Assembly: GCF_900114255.1 (NCBI RefSeq)
Contig: NZ_FOSL01000001.1
Span: 707,420-771,419 of the forward strand
Length of the DNA: 64,000 nt
DNA from: Neomesorhizobium albiziae
GTDB taxonomy: Bacteria; Pseudomonadota; Alphaproteobacteria; Rhizobiales; Rhizobiaceae
Direction of reading: 5' to 3'
Below the pieces are notes generated by a model. That model was not told the DNA's origin. It saw nothing but the letters and a program-made list of their open reading frames with translations, and searched no databases. A program made the translations under genes and the position numbers. Shown here piece after piece: positions 19,136 through 27,876 of this stretch (positions are counted from its first letter, which is position 1; each line of letters begins with the position of its first letter).

Positions 19136-21040
19136 TTACGCCTCACAGATCCACACCTGCATGGAACAACCGCCGCGATTGTTCCAAAGATAGTACGGCA
19201 GTGCCGTCAGTTCGCTCTCGATCCTCGCCGGGGGGGTGGTTCTGTAGAGATTGTTCGCCCAGTCTTTCGCCTCGACGCGCTCGGCAGAAGCAGTCAGCGT
19301 AACGATCCCATCGAAAAGATCCCCCCGGCTCTTCACGGCGACCTCCGCGTTGCGCGGCAGTTGCAGCTGCTGCACGCGGCCGCCCGGATTGTCGACCTCC
19401 TCCACGCAGTAGACGAGCGGACCTCGCTTGAGGGCAACGCGACCGACATTCTCCTTCACCGCGGGATGCGCGTAGACTCGCTCAGCCGGCATGGGAAGGT
19501 CGAGCTCGATACTATCGCCGGCGCGCCAGGATCGTGTGATGCTTAGATAGCCGTTCGTGACAGCCGCCTTCACATCGACAGGCTCTCCATTGATGCTGGC
19601 CGAGACACCCTTCGCCCAGCCCGGGACGCGAAGCTTGACCGTGAATTCGGTGGGGCTTTCCGGACCGATTTCGATCTTGACCGATCCGGAGAAAGGATAG
19701 GCGCTGGTTTCGCGTAGAAACACTTTAGTGCCGGCAGCTGTGACCGTCGTCGATATGCCCCCGTAGAGATGAAACGCAACTGTGTCGTTGCTGGCGGAAA
19801 CGAAATAACCTCCAACCGAAGCGATCAGGCGCGACGCATTCATGGTGCAGCAGGGACAGGTGTGCCAGGCCCAGCGGCTGTGGCGGCCGTCGCTGTCGAG
19901 CGGATTGGAATAGAAGTAGTGCTCGCCGTCACGCGACAACCCGGTCAGCGCGCCGTTGAACAGGGCCTGCTCCATGACATCGGCGTAGCGACCGTCGAGG
20001 TCGAGATGCAGCATGCGCTGGGCCCAGAAGATAAGGGCGACAGACGCACAGGTTTCTGCGTAGGCGGTGTCGTTAGGCAGGTCGTAGTCTTCGGTGAAAC
20101 CTTCATTCGCCGCGGCAGGGCCGAGACCCGAGGTGATGTAGATCTTCGAACTGATGACGTCGGACCAGAGCACCTCGCAGGTGCGCTTCAGGCTTTTGTC
20201 ATCGAGCTCGGCGGCCAGGTCAGCCATAGCGGAGAACATGTACATCGCCCTCACCGCGTGGCCGACGACCTTGGTCTGCTCGCGCACCGGTTTGTGCGAC
20301 TGGTTGTACTCGTAGCTCTTGGCCCAAAAATCCTTGGGTTTCTCGCCGCGCGCGATTGCCTCCTGGTCGAAGTAATGCGGCTGACTCCCGCGTTCGTTGA
20401 TGAAATAGGCGGCGAGGTCGAGATGCTTCCTCGCTCCCGTTAGGCGGTAGAGCTTGACCAGCGCCAGTTCGATTTCCTGGTGGCCGCAATAGCCACGCTT
20501 CTGACCGGGATTCGGGCCGAACGTCTCGCGCACATGCTCGACATAGCGCTCAAGGATGTCGAGCAGCCGGCGCCGGCCGGTGGCAAGGAAGTAGGCGATG
20601 GCGCCTTCCAGCAGGTGGCCAAGGTTGTAGAGCTCATGATTGTCGCGCAGGTTGGTCCAGCGCTTGTCCGGTTCGCGCTGCAGATACCAGCAGTTGAGAT
20701 ATCCGTCCGGCGCCTGGGCTTTTTCCAGATCGTCGATGATCGCCTCTATCTTCGCCTCGACGTCGGCGTCCCGGCGATGGGAGAGTGCATAGGACGCCGC
20801 CTCGATCCACTTGCCGACGTCGGAATCCCAGAAAACCTGGACGGTGAAATTGTGCTGATTGCGGGGGAAACGCAAAGGCGGCGGCGGTTCCGGCAATGTC
20901 AGCGATTCCAGTATGCCGTGCTTGCCTAACTGGACATGCTGGCTGGGAATCGTGTGCGTCAGAACCGTTTCCAGCCGCTCGCGCCAAAACTGTCCCTCCA
21001 GCGCCACATCCACGAAGCGAACGGGCTTCAACTCATTCAT
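19136..21040 (-). CDS. GH127 beta-L-arabinofuranosidase
   Basis: A 634-residue cytosolic glycoside hydrolase of the former DUF1680 family. Comparison with the characterised Bifidobacterium enzyme HypBA1 places a zinc site at Glu329, Cys331 (AETCASVA), Cys397 and Cys398 (HTCPCCTMNASR), with Cys397 as likely nucleophile and Glu313 (NEGFTEDYD) as likely acid/base; the 16-residue spacing from Glu313 to Glu329 equals that in HypBA1. Such enzymes release L-arabinofuranose from beta-linked oligosaccharides, for example on plant hydroxyproline-rich glycoproteins. There is no signal peptide, so the substrate is probably imported by the upstream ABC genes. CGGAGG precedes the ATG; it is the last gene of the operon, 24 bases after the LacI gene. 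Confidence 0.9.
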   Translation of the reverse strand: MNELKPVRFVDVALEGQFWRERLETVLTHTIPSQHVQLGKHGILESLTLPEPPPPLRFPRNQHNFTVQVFWDSDVGKWIEAASYALSHRRDADVEAKIEAIIDDLEKAQAPDGYLNCWYLQREPDKRWTNLRDNHELYNLGHLLEGAIAYFLATGRRRLLDILERYVEHVRETFGPNPGQKRGYCGHQEIELALVKLYRLTGARKHLDLAAYFINERGSQPHYFDQEAIARGEKPKDFWAKSYEYNQSHKPVREQTKVVGHAVRAMYMFSAMADLAAELDDKSLKRTCEVLWSDVISSKIYITSGLGPAAANEGFTEDYDLPNDTAYAETCASVALIFWAQRMLHLDLDGRYADVMEQALFNGALTGLSRDGEHYFYSNPLDSDGRHSRWAWHTCPCCTMNASRLIASVGGYFVSASNDTVAFHLYGGISTTVTAAGTKVFLRETSAYPFSGSVKIEIGPESPTEFTVKLRVPGWAKGVSASINGEPVDVKAAVTNGYLSITRSWRAGDSIELDLPMPAERVYAHPAVKENVGRVALKRGPLVYCVEEVDNPGGRVQQLQLPRNAEVAVKSRGDLFDGIVTLTASAERVEAKDWANNLYRTTPPARIESELTALPYYLWNNRGGCSMQVWICEA

Positions 21041-21064
21041 GCGAACGCCTCCGTTGAAACAGCG

Positions 21065-22114
21065 TCATGACGATTCCCGGACAACCAGCGAGCAGGGACG
21101 GCGCTTGACGCCGCTGTTCGCCCCGCCGGCGATCATGTCGAGGAGACTGTCACCCGCCTCGCGGCCCAGCGCCTTCAGGTTCATGTCGATGCTTGTCAGC
21201 GGCGGTCGCGCTGCCAGCGTCATGACATCCCAGTTATCAAAACCGACAATGGCGACATCGCCCGGCACGCTGACACCCTTTTCGCGCAGCGCGTCGAGCG
21301 CGCCGCGCGCGATCTGGTCGTTGCCGCAGAAGATGGCGTCCGGCCGTTCTCGCCTCGAGAACAGTTTTGCGACCGCTTCGCGCCCCCACGCCTCCGACCA
21401 CACACCAGACAGATAGAAACCATCGATTTCCGGCAGGCCGGCCTCGGCCAGAGCGGCTCGGTAGCCGGTCTTGCGCAGCCTGACGGCCTCGAAATGCTCC
21501 GGCCCAGTGACGTGTGCGATATGCTTGCGGCCGCGCGCGGCGAGATGGGCGACTGCGAGCACTGCACCCCCTTCATCATCCGGCAGCAGAGAAAGTGCAC
21601 CGGGATCGTCAGCCTGGGAGAAGACGTAGACCACCGGCAGGCCATGGGCCAATGGCCCAATGGGCGGACGCTTGTCGGCGCGACGGGCGGTCACCACCAG
21701 TCCGTCGATGCGCTTGCCAAGCAGTTGGTCGAGGTGCTGACGCTCGCGTGCCGGATCATCGGTCGCGTTGCACATGAACACCGCGATGCCCTCCTCCGCC
21801 AACCGTTCCTCGAGAGCCTCGACGATCGGAAAAGTGAACCGTCCGAAACTGTCATTCGAGATGATGCCGATCGTGCGCGACTTCGCGCGATGAAGGCTCT
21901 GCGCCAAATCATTGGGACGGTAACCGATCTCGCGCGCGACCCGGAGCACGTTTTCCCGAGTCTCTTTGCTCAGCCGTCCTCCGGCGTTGAGCGCCTTCGA
22001 CGCTGTGCCGATCGAGACGTTGGCAAGACGAGCGACATCGCGAATGGTTGGCGGGCCGGCAACCGCGAGGCGCTGAGACGGCGAGTCCGACGGTGTTGCG
22101 GCATCGTCCTGCAT
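21065..22114 (-). CDS. LacI-family transcriptional regulator
   Basis: A 349-residue repressor. The N-terminal helix-turn-helix is TIRDVARLANVSIGTASKAL with hinge RPNDLAQSLHRAKSRTIGI. The ligand-binding half ends with ...GGANSGVKRRPCSLVVRESS. The start at 22114 lies one base after the permease stop, so the two are translationally coupled. It most likely binds the twin palindromes at 25295 and 25354 and senses the imported sugar or its product. Placement of the regulator inside its own operon suggests autoregulation. Confidence 0.92.
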   Translation of the reverse strand: MQDDAATPSDSPSQRLAVAGPPTIRDVARLANVSIGTASKALNAGGRLSKETRENVLRVAREIGYRPNDLAQSLHRAKSRTIGIISNDSFGRFTFPIVEALEERLAEEGIAVFMCNATDDPARERQHLDQLLGKRIDGLVVTARRADKRPPIGPLAHGLPVVYVFSQADDPGALSLLPDDEGGAVLAVAHLAARGRKHIAHVTGPEHFEAVRLRKTGYRAALAEAGLPEIDGFYLSGVWSEAWGREAVAKLFSRRERPDAIFCGNDQIARGALDALREKGVSVPGDVAIVGFDNWDVMTLAARPPLTSIDMNLKALGREAGDSLLDMIAGGANSGVKRRPCSLVVRESS

Positions 22115-22115
22115 G

Positions 22116-23027
22116 TTATTTGACCGCGCCATTGAGGAAGCCGGCCATGTAGTATTTTTGCAGTAGCAGGTAGAAAGCCATGCAAGGGATGATCGAGATG
22201 GTGATGCCGGCCTGGAGCATCCCCCAATCGGTGCCGCCGATGCTTGTCTGCTGTCGCGCCGCAGCAAGAATGAGCGGCAAGGTGAAGGAAGAATCCTTGT
22301 TCATGATCACCAACGCCGCCAGCAACTCGTTCCACGACGTGATGAAGGCAAAAAGCGAGACGGTGATCATAGCGGGCACGACAGCCGGCAGGCAGATTTG
22401 CGTGAGGACTTGAAAACTGTTGCAGCCATCCATAATTGCCGCCTCCTCCAGTTCGCGCGGCACTGCCTCGAAGGCGTTGCGCATGACGTAGATGCTGAAC
22501 GGCAACTGAATCGCGGTATGGACGATCGCCAGGCCGACGAGGGAATTGTGCAGGTTCAACTGCACGAACAGGAAGAACAGCGGCGTCAGCAGTGCCTGGT
22601 AGGGTACGATAAGCCCGAGCAGGAGGAAGACGAACAGCATCTCCTTGCCCGCAATCCGGAATTTGGCCAACCCGTAGCCCGCCGGCACGGTCAGAACGAG
22701 GCAGAAAAGGATCGTGAGAAGTGCGGCGCCGAAACTGTTGGAGAAATAGGTCGGCAGGCCGGCCTGGTAATTCCAGAGCCGCTCATAGGAATCGAGACTA
22801 AGCGCATGCGGAAAGTAGGTCGGCGGTACGGCGGCGGCCTCCTGGGTCGATTTCAGCGACGCGAGCACCGACGCGACCAGCGGCAGCAGCATGATCGTCG
22901 ACAGCGCCACGCAGGCAGCCGAGATCAGATATTTGAGACGCCCCTTCAACAGGCTTGCAGCCAGTCTTGGCCCTGCGGTTTCAGGGGCGTAAGCACGTGT
23001 CATGGCGGCGCCAGAGGAAGCGCTCAT
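22116..23027 (-). CDS. Sugar ABC importer permease, MalG type
   Basis: A 303-residue inner-membrane protein of the carbohydrate uptake CUT1 class, with about six helices and the ATPase-coupling EAA loop ELEEAAIMDGCNSFQVLTQI. The chosen start makes an ATGA overlap with the upstream permease. It pairs with the MalF-type subunit to form the channel for the binding protein encoded at 24004-25257. Confidence 0.93.
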   Translation of the reverse strand: MSASSGAAMTRAYAPETAGPRLAASLLKGRLKYLISAACVALSTIMLLPLVASVLASLKSTQEAAAVPPTYFPHALSLDSYERLWNYQAGLPTYFSNSFGAALLTILFCLVLTVPAGYGLAKFRIAGKEMLFVFLLLGLIVPYQALLTPLFFLFVQLNLHNSLVGLAIVHTAIQLPFSIYVMRNAFEAVPRELEEAAIMDGCNSFQVLTQICLPAVVPAMITVSLFAFITSWNELLAALVIMNKDSSFTLPLILAAARQQTSIGGTDWGMLQAGITISIIPCMAFYLLLQKYYMAGFLNGAVK

Positions 23028-23899
23028 GCGTGACTCCGTCGGCTGAGCAGCATCTGCAACATGGTGCAAACGAGAATAATTCCGGCCAAGATCAGAGATA
23101 GTGCCGCGCCGTAGCCGAGTTTCAGGTACGGGAACGAATTCAGGTAGATCAGGAAGACTGAGGTCGCTGTCATGTTGCGCGGTTGGCCGGCCGTCATGAT
23201 GTAGAACTGGTCGAAGGCCAACAGCGAACCGATCACACTGACCAGTGTGACCAGTAGGATCGTTTTCGCAGTCAGTGGCAGCGTGATCAGCCTTACACGC
23301 TGCCAGTAGCTGGCGCCGTCCACCATGGCGGCCTCGCCGATTTCACTTGGAACGGCGTGGATGGCGGCGACGAAAAGAATGGTCCCGAAGCCGACCACCT
23401 TCCAGACGATCGAGACGATCACCGCCCACATCGACAGATCGGCGTCGGCTCCGAACCAGACGACCGGTTTCGCGATCAGGCCGATATCCATCAGGATCCG
23501 GTTGATCAGCCCGAAATCATAGCTGAACAGCCAGTACCAGAGCAGGCTCGAGGCCCCGAGTCCGATCACCACCGGCGCAAAGACTACGCCACGGGTAAAC
23601 TGCCTCAGGGGTCGGTTCTCGACCGTAAGAAGCGCGATCAGGTAGCCGAGGATCATCAGGATCGGCGTGATCAGCGCGGTGTATTTCAAGGTGAATTCGA
23701 GCGACATCCAGAACTGCGGATCATTCCAAGCCTTGATGAAATTACCCGCGCCGACATACTTCTTGGCCGCTATCAGCGACCAGTTGTGAAGCGACATCCA
23801 CACCATCTGGACAAGCGGATAGGCCGTGAACACCAGGACGAAGGCGAGCGCCGGCGCGACGTAGAGCAATCCGACATATCTGCTGGTGCCTGTGTGCAT
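23024..23899 (-). CDS. Sugar ABC importer permease, MalF type
   Basis: A 291-residue membrane protein with about six helices and the EAA loop EIGEAAMVDGASYWQRVRLI. CAAGG lies just before the ATG. It is separated from the binding-protein gene by 104 bases holding strong hairpins, which would lower permease expression relative to the binding protein, as in maltose operons. Confidence 0.93.
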   Translation of the reverse strand: MHTGTSRYVGLLYVAPALAFVLVFTAYPLVQMVWMSLHNWSLIAAKKYVGAGNFIKAWNDPQFWMSLEFTLKYTALITPILMILGYLIALLTVENRPLRQFTRGVVFAPVVIGLGASSLLWYWLFSYDFGLINRILMDIGLIAKPVVWFGADADLSMWAVIVSIVWKVVGFGTILFVAAIHAVPSEIGEAAMVDGASYWQRVRLITLPLTAKTILLVTLVSVIGSLLAFDQFYIMTAGQPRNMTATSVFLIYLNSFPYLKLGYGAALSLILAGIILVCTMLQMLLSRRSHA

Positions 23900-23922
23900 C
23901 GAACCTTGTGTTGACTGGAAAC

Positions 23923-23991
23923 GGCCGGCCGCGCCGGCCCCCTTTCGAATTCGGGTTCAGGCCGCAGCGCCGATCCTTCGGTGCCGCGGCC
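23923..23991 (-). terminator. Intercistronic hairpins between binding protein and permease
   Basis: Two strong stem-loops follow the binding-protein stop. The first to be transcribed is 23960-23991 (GGCCGC pairing with GCGGCC, with an inner CCGA/TCGG stem). The second is 23923-23939 (GGCCGGC, 3-base loop, GCCGGCC). No T-run follows. They probably protect the upstream mRNA or partly stop transcription, setting the usual excess of binding protein over permease. Confidence 0.6.
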
Positions 23992-24003
23992 CTCCCCTGA
24001 AGT

Positions 24004-25257
24004 CTATTCGGCCGCGATCGCCTTCATCTGCGCCTTGGCCTCCGAAATGATCGTATCGATATCCGTATCCTCGTAGTAGGCCCGCTGCAGCATCTGCAGC
24101 CACGGACCTTGCGGCGAGTTGATCAGTTCGAAGAATTTCAGCGTGTAGGGCGTCTTGGCCACTGCAATCGCCCTGGCGACGTCCTGCACCTTCGGCTCGG
24201 CCTGAAAGTATTTGTTTTCCGCCATGTCCCCGCGCGTCGTCATGTTCAGCATCTTGGCGTAGACCTCGACCTGGGTCTCGTCCGAGAGCAGGAACTTCAT
24301 GAAGTCGATGGCGTCGTCGACGCGCTTCGACCCGTTCGGGATTGTGACGATGTCGCCGCCCGCAAAAGATGACACTTCACCGGCTTTCACACCCGGAAGG
24401 AGCGCGATGCCGAAATCCATGTTCGGGTTCTGCTCCTTGGCCAGCGTGATGTTGAAGTTGCCGGTGCCCATCATGCCGATCTTGCCGGAACCGAAGCGAA
24501 GGTGGAACGTCTCGCCGGTTTCGGCGCGCGCATCTTCGTGGACATTGCCCGCCTTTATCATGTCGCGGGTCCACTGCAGCACCTCCTTGACGCCATCGCC
24601 TGTCAGCGGCTCGTCATTGGCGTCCTTTGGTTCGATCGTGGCGCCCGACGCCCACATCAGTGGACCGACGGTGAAGATGTTGCACCCGGCGCAGTTGCCA
24701 GGCAGGAAGTAGCCCTTCACGTCGCCGCCAAGTGCGGTGATCTTGTCCGCATATTCGCGAATTTCCGCGAGGCTGGTTGGCGGTTTTTCCGGATCGAGCC
24801 CGGCCTTGCGGAACAGGTCCTTGTTGTAGAACAGCGCCGAGACGTCGGCGTAAAGTGGCACGCCATAAAGCTTGCCCTCATAGGTCGAGACAGCCATATG
24901 GCCCGGGCTCGCAGTCTTCAGCTCCGGCCAATCCTTGATCTTGTCGGTGATGTCGATCAACTGGCCGGCGGCCTCGAACTGCGGACCGTAGATGAGGTCC
25001 ATGCCCATCAGGTCCGGAACGTCGCCGCTGGCGATCGCCTGCGCAATCTTCGGCACCATTTCGGTATGGGGAATGTAGGTCAGGTTGATCTTACGGTCTG
25101 GGTTCTTGACGTTCCACGCGGCTACCAGCGCATCGACCATGCCGGCATTGCCTCCGCTCCGCTCCCACATCTGCAGGTCGTCCGCGAGAACCGGCAACGT
25201 CACCAGCGCCAGCAGCCCGCCAACGGCCGAGACGCGCAATCTCTTCAGCAAGCTCAT
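24004..25257 (-). CDS. Sugar ABC importer substrate-binding protein
   Basis: A 417-residue extracellular solute-binding protein of family 1 (MalE-like). It begins MSLLKRLRVSAVGGLLALVT with cleavage after VLA, and carries ...LTYIPHTEMVPKIAQAIASG and YGVPLYADVSALFYNKDLF, typical of CUT1 binding proteins. The start is fixed by GGGAGGA upstream. It heads an operon with MalF/MalG permeases, a LacI regulator and a GH127 arabinofuranosidase, so a beta-arabinofuranosyl oligosaccharide is the likely ligand. No ATPase gene is present in the operon. Confidence 0.93.
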   Translation of the reverse strand: MSLLKRLRVSAVGGLLALVTLPVLADDLQMWERSGGNAGMVDALVAAWNVKNPDRKINLTYIPHTEMVPKIAQAIASGDVPDLMGMDLIYGPQFEAAGQLIDITDKIKDWPELKTASPGHMAVSTYEGKLYGVPLYADVSALFYNKDLFRKAGLDPEKPPTSLAEIREYADKITALGGDVKGYFLPGNCAGCNIFTVGPLMWASGATIEPKDANDEPLTGDGVKEVLQWTRDMIKAGNVHEDARAETGETFHLRFGSGKIGMMGTGNFNITLAKEQNPNMDFGIALLPGVKAGEVSSFAGGDIVTIPNGSKRVDDAIDFMKFLLSDETQVEVYAKMLNMTTRGDMAENKYFQAEPKVQDVARAIAVAKTPYTLKFFELINSPQGPWLQMLQRAYYEDTDIDTIISEAKAQMKAIAAE

Positions 25258-25294
25258 AGATTCCTCCCTGTCGCGAGCCAGCATCTTTTTCTTG

Positions 25295-25308
25295 GGAAAA
25301 GCTTTTCC
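25295..25308. promoter_or_regulatory. LacI-type operator, copy 1
   Basis: GGAAAAGCTTTTCC, a perfect 14-bp palindrome with a central CG-flanked step as in many LacI-family sites, 38 bases upstream of the binding-protein start. A second copy lies 58 bp further upstream. Presumed target of the LacI regulator encoded in the same operon. Confidence 0.75.
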
Positions 25309-25353
25309 TTCCTTCCCGATGCAAAGCCGATTCAGATCTACCAGTTCTTCTGG

Positions 25354-25365
25354 GAAAAGCTTTTC
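25354..25365. promoter_or_regulatory. LacI-type operator, copy 2
   Basis: GAAAAGCTTTTC, the core of copy 1, with GGGAAAAGCTTTTC shared in both. The 58-bp centre-to-centre distance is between five and six helical turns, compatible with cooperative or looped binding. Confidence 0.72.
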
Positions 25366-25531
25366 GCACTCATAAACTGCGCACAATTCGTGGCGATTTG
25401 CAACCTGCCAGGAGCAAAACCGGGAGGCTCTTTTAGCCGACCTGGTCAACATGGCAGCAAAGCTCGGCATAGCGCACTAGCTGTCGCGAAGTGCACGGCT
25501 CGTAGCGACATCTGGCCATGCAAAAGCAAGT

Positions 25532-25569
25532 CGCAAGCTTCGTCTTGCGGCAGCCGCCGCTTCGGCGGC
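25532..25569 (-). terminator. Tandem hairpin terminator
   Basis: Downstream of the gene ending at 25585 lie GCCGCCG/CGGCGGC (25553-25569, 3-base loop) and then CGCAAG/CTTGCG (25532-25549, 6-base loop), followed on the minus strand by ACTTGCTTTTGC. A likely intrinsic terminator separating this gene from the sugar operon. Confidence 0.6.
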
Positions 25570-25584
25570 GCTATCTTGCCCGGC

Positions 25585-27012
25585 CTATCCGTTGGAGGCC
25601 GTTCGGTCCCAGGTGAGCTTGGCGAGCAGTGCCGTAAGGCGGTCGAATTTCTTCCTTGAATTCGGGAAATCCGACTGGGTGACGGGAAACTGAATTCCGC
25701 ACCCTACGAATTCGTTGACGCGTTCCACCAATTCGTCGACGGAGGAAACTCCCGCCAACGCCAGTTCTTTCTCGGTGGCTCTGTAACGTGCAATCCTGGA
25801 GTAGTCGGGCGGTTGCGCAGGCGATCTTCTTCGGGACGGTGGTGTTTTGGGTTGCTGCAACGGATACACGGGAACGAGGCCGATACGTACCGTACGGCCG
25901 GGAGGCAGCGGCCTCTGTTCGGCCGACAACTCTTCGGTCTTCTGAGGTTCGGATTCGCTTTCCGTGGCTTCAAAAGGTTCGCATGGCGGTGTGTCCTGTT
26001 CCCCGAGGCCGGGCGACCATAGGCCGTATGCGATCGCCCGGCGCAAATCCCGATGGAACCGCTCGACGGCGGAAGGGGTGAGTTTTGCCGAAGGACCAAA
26101 AGAACCACGCATTGCTTTGGATGCGGTGACGTATCCGAGCGCGTCTCCGGATCCACACGCATCCCAGAACGATTGTGGAGAATGGCCGCTGTTTGCCTCG
26201 AAGGCCGCAATCGTTTCCCTGACGGACGCCCGATGTTCGGCCAGCGCGTCGACCAGTTCTAGACCCAGGCAATCAAGCGCTTCGGACGTGGACGAGAGCA
26301 TCGCGATATAGCGGCCGAGATGAACCTCGAACCGTTGCTCCAAGCGATGGACAGTGAGCCAAAAGGCCATGTTGACGGCCCGGCACGCCGCCGCAATGTA
26401 GGTCTGTTCCGTCCGGTCGATATCCCCCTGGCGGTTCCAGCGGGACAGGCTTCCTTCAAACAGCCAATGCACATTCCTGATGAGAAGCACTTCGTCACGC
26501 GAACGCTGCGTTGCATCGCCGGATTGTAGCGGGATGTCCCGCCATTCGGGCGCATGCTCCCATCTTCCGGACTCGCTGAGACACTCGGGACTGAAACGGA
26601 CGCTTAGATTACCCGCTTTTGTGGTTGCGTTCAGCAGGATGCGGTGCCTGCCCCCCTGCCCGTCTTTCCAGCGTTCGAAGTTGGTATGAGCCAGTTGATC
26701 GTCGAAAATGCTGTCGGCAGGCTTGCGGTCGCCGCGGACGATTTCCTCAATCTCGTGCGACAAGGCTGCGAGAGGATCGTAGTTGCTTACCCAGGATCGT
26801 TTTTCCCTCGAGCTTTCATCAAGCAGCGAGTACAGGTCAGCCAGGGTTTCGGTGATCAGGCCGCAAGGAAAATCGTCGTGGATCGATCGGAATCTGCCCT
26901 TGGCGTTGATCTTGCTGAGCTGTTCGATGAAAGGGTTGGAGCGGTGGTCAGGCCAAGAGTCGCCGATGCCGCCTTTTTGTTTTCTGATCCGGTTTTGGGC
27001 CAATGTAGTCAT
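25585..27012 (-). CDS. Hypothetical protein, unknown family
   Basis: A 475-residue soluble protein, not recognised. No signal peptide or membrane segment. The N-terminal two thirds look globular and mixed (for example RSWVSNYDPLAALSHEIEEI; LSRWNRQGDIDRTEQTYIAA). Residues about 345-400 form a charged, proline-rich linker, and the last 75 residues form a separate helical module (DYSRIARYRATEKELALAGV...). Single gene with a tandem-hairpin terminator. The uniform codon use and length support a real gene. ATG at 27012 with a weak ribosome site. No function is proposed. Confidence 0.6.
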   Translation of the reverse strand: MTTLAQNRIRKQKGGIGDSWPDHRSNPFIEQLSKINAKGRFRSIHDDFPCGLITETLADLYSLLDESSREKRSWVSNYDPLAALSHEIEEIVRGDRKPADSIFDDQLAHTNFERWKDGQGGRHRILLNATTKAGNLSVRFSPECLSESGRWEHAPEWRDIPLQSGDATQRSRDEVLLIRNVHWLFEGSLSRWNRQGDIDRTEQTYIAAACRAVNMAFWLTVHRLEQRFEVHLGRYIAMLSSTSEALDCLGLELVDALAEHRASVRETIAAFEANSGHSPQSFWDACGSGDALGYVTASKAMRGSFGPSAKLTPSAVERFHRDLRRAIAYGLWSPGLGEQDTPPCEPFEATESESEPQKTEELSAEQRPLPPGRTVRIGLVPVYPLQQPKTPPSRRRSPAQPPDYSRIARYRATEKELALAGVSSVDELVERVNEFVGCGIQFPVTQSDFPNSRKKFDRLTALLAKLTWDRTASNG

Positions 27013-27465
27013 GTGACCGACAGTGGGTGCCTTCTATACCTTCACACAGAGTCGGATTTGATGGTTAATTTTAAGTAAAGGCGCCAGCCTATGAAGGATG
27101 TTTGCAGATATATAACAGGCGACCGTTGCCAGTCGGGAGCCGGTTCGCCTCTTGCTCTTTCCCGCGAATGTTAGCGTGAAAGCAAAGGTCGAGCGAACCG
27201 CCAGCGTTGGTGACGAGTTTTTTCGGTCGCCGATAGCACACCGCTTCGGAAATTTTGGGTACCGGCAACGATCAACGAACCGATTGATTCGTGACACGTT
27301 TCGATCGGCGGGCATGACAAATACTTGCCGGGACGTGCTGGCAGACTGAAGAACGCGGGTTCCGCAGCGCAATTGACGCCTACTCCAACGAGGCGGTACC
27401 CCCGCTACGCGGTACCCGCGCCAGGGCAAGCCAATGGCATTTCCACGTGTGATCCGTCCATGTTT
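27013..27465. other. Intergenic, short repeat
   Basis: A 453-base gap between two minus-strand genes. It is locally AT-richer near 27050-27120. A direct repeat GCGGTACCC occurs at 27393-27401 and 27409-27417. No RNA gene or convincing open frame was recognised. Confidence 0.4.
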
Positions 27466-27738
27466 CTAACAAACGTCGACCTCGTGGCCGCCTTCTCGCA
27501 GCCGGCCATGGAGCCTATCAGCGATCTCACCTTCGAGTTGCTTTATCAGCAGAGCATACTCCTCAACCTCGGGGCGCGGTTCCCCGGCGGACTGGAACCA
27601 GGCGTGACTCGAACATGCAGCAAAGTAGTCTTCGCAAAGTTCGCGGAAAGTCTTGTCCTGAAGGACGAGTCGGCGAATAAGCGCTCCGTATTCCGGAAAG
27701 CGTTCTATCACTTTGTCCAGGTCAAGACGTTTCGACAC
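27466..27738 (-). CDS. Small helical protein, unknown
   Basis: About 90 residues from a GTG at 27738: a helical protein with DKVIERFPEYGALIRRLVLQ, FRELCEDYFAAC and VEEYALLIKQLEGEIADRL. The pattern of a short N-terminal helix, FRxLCxDY and a C-terminal EEYxxLxxxLExEI helix resembles a small proteobacterial family of unknown role that I know only as conserved hypothetical. The frame is open up to 27933, overlapping the divergent gene, so the start is uncertain. It is divergent from the TPR protein. Confidence 0.5.
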   Translation of the reverse strand: MSKRLDLDKVIERFPEYGALIRRLVLQDKTFRELCEDYFAACSSHAWFQSAGEPRPEVEEYALLIKQLEGEIADRLHGRLREGGHEVDVC

Positions 27739-27876
27739 GGCCTTCGAAAGTTTTCCAATGGTAGCCCTTAATCTTAGGGCGCGAAGTATTTCGCGAGAAG
27801 GTAATTTACGGTTTGTTCCTATTTCAGCGAGTGATAAAGTGCGGCGGGCCGTCGGGGGGCAGCTCAGGGGGTAGCG

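Larger units (their letters stand above)
25258..25584. other. Promoter and terminator spacer
   Basis: This 327-base spacer holds the promoter and two operators of the sugar operon on its left and the terminator hairpins of the next gene on its right. The sugar-binding-protein frame is open back through the operators to 25470, but that part is not family-like. Confidence 0.5.

Noticed and set aside
27393..27417. Direct repeat GCGGTACCC as a mobile-element end
   Set aside because: Only nine bases, 16 bp apart, with no transposase or target duplication nearby.
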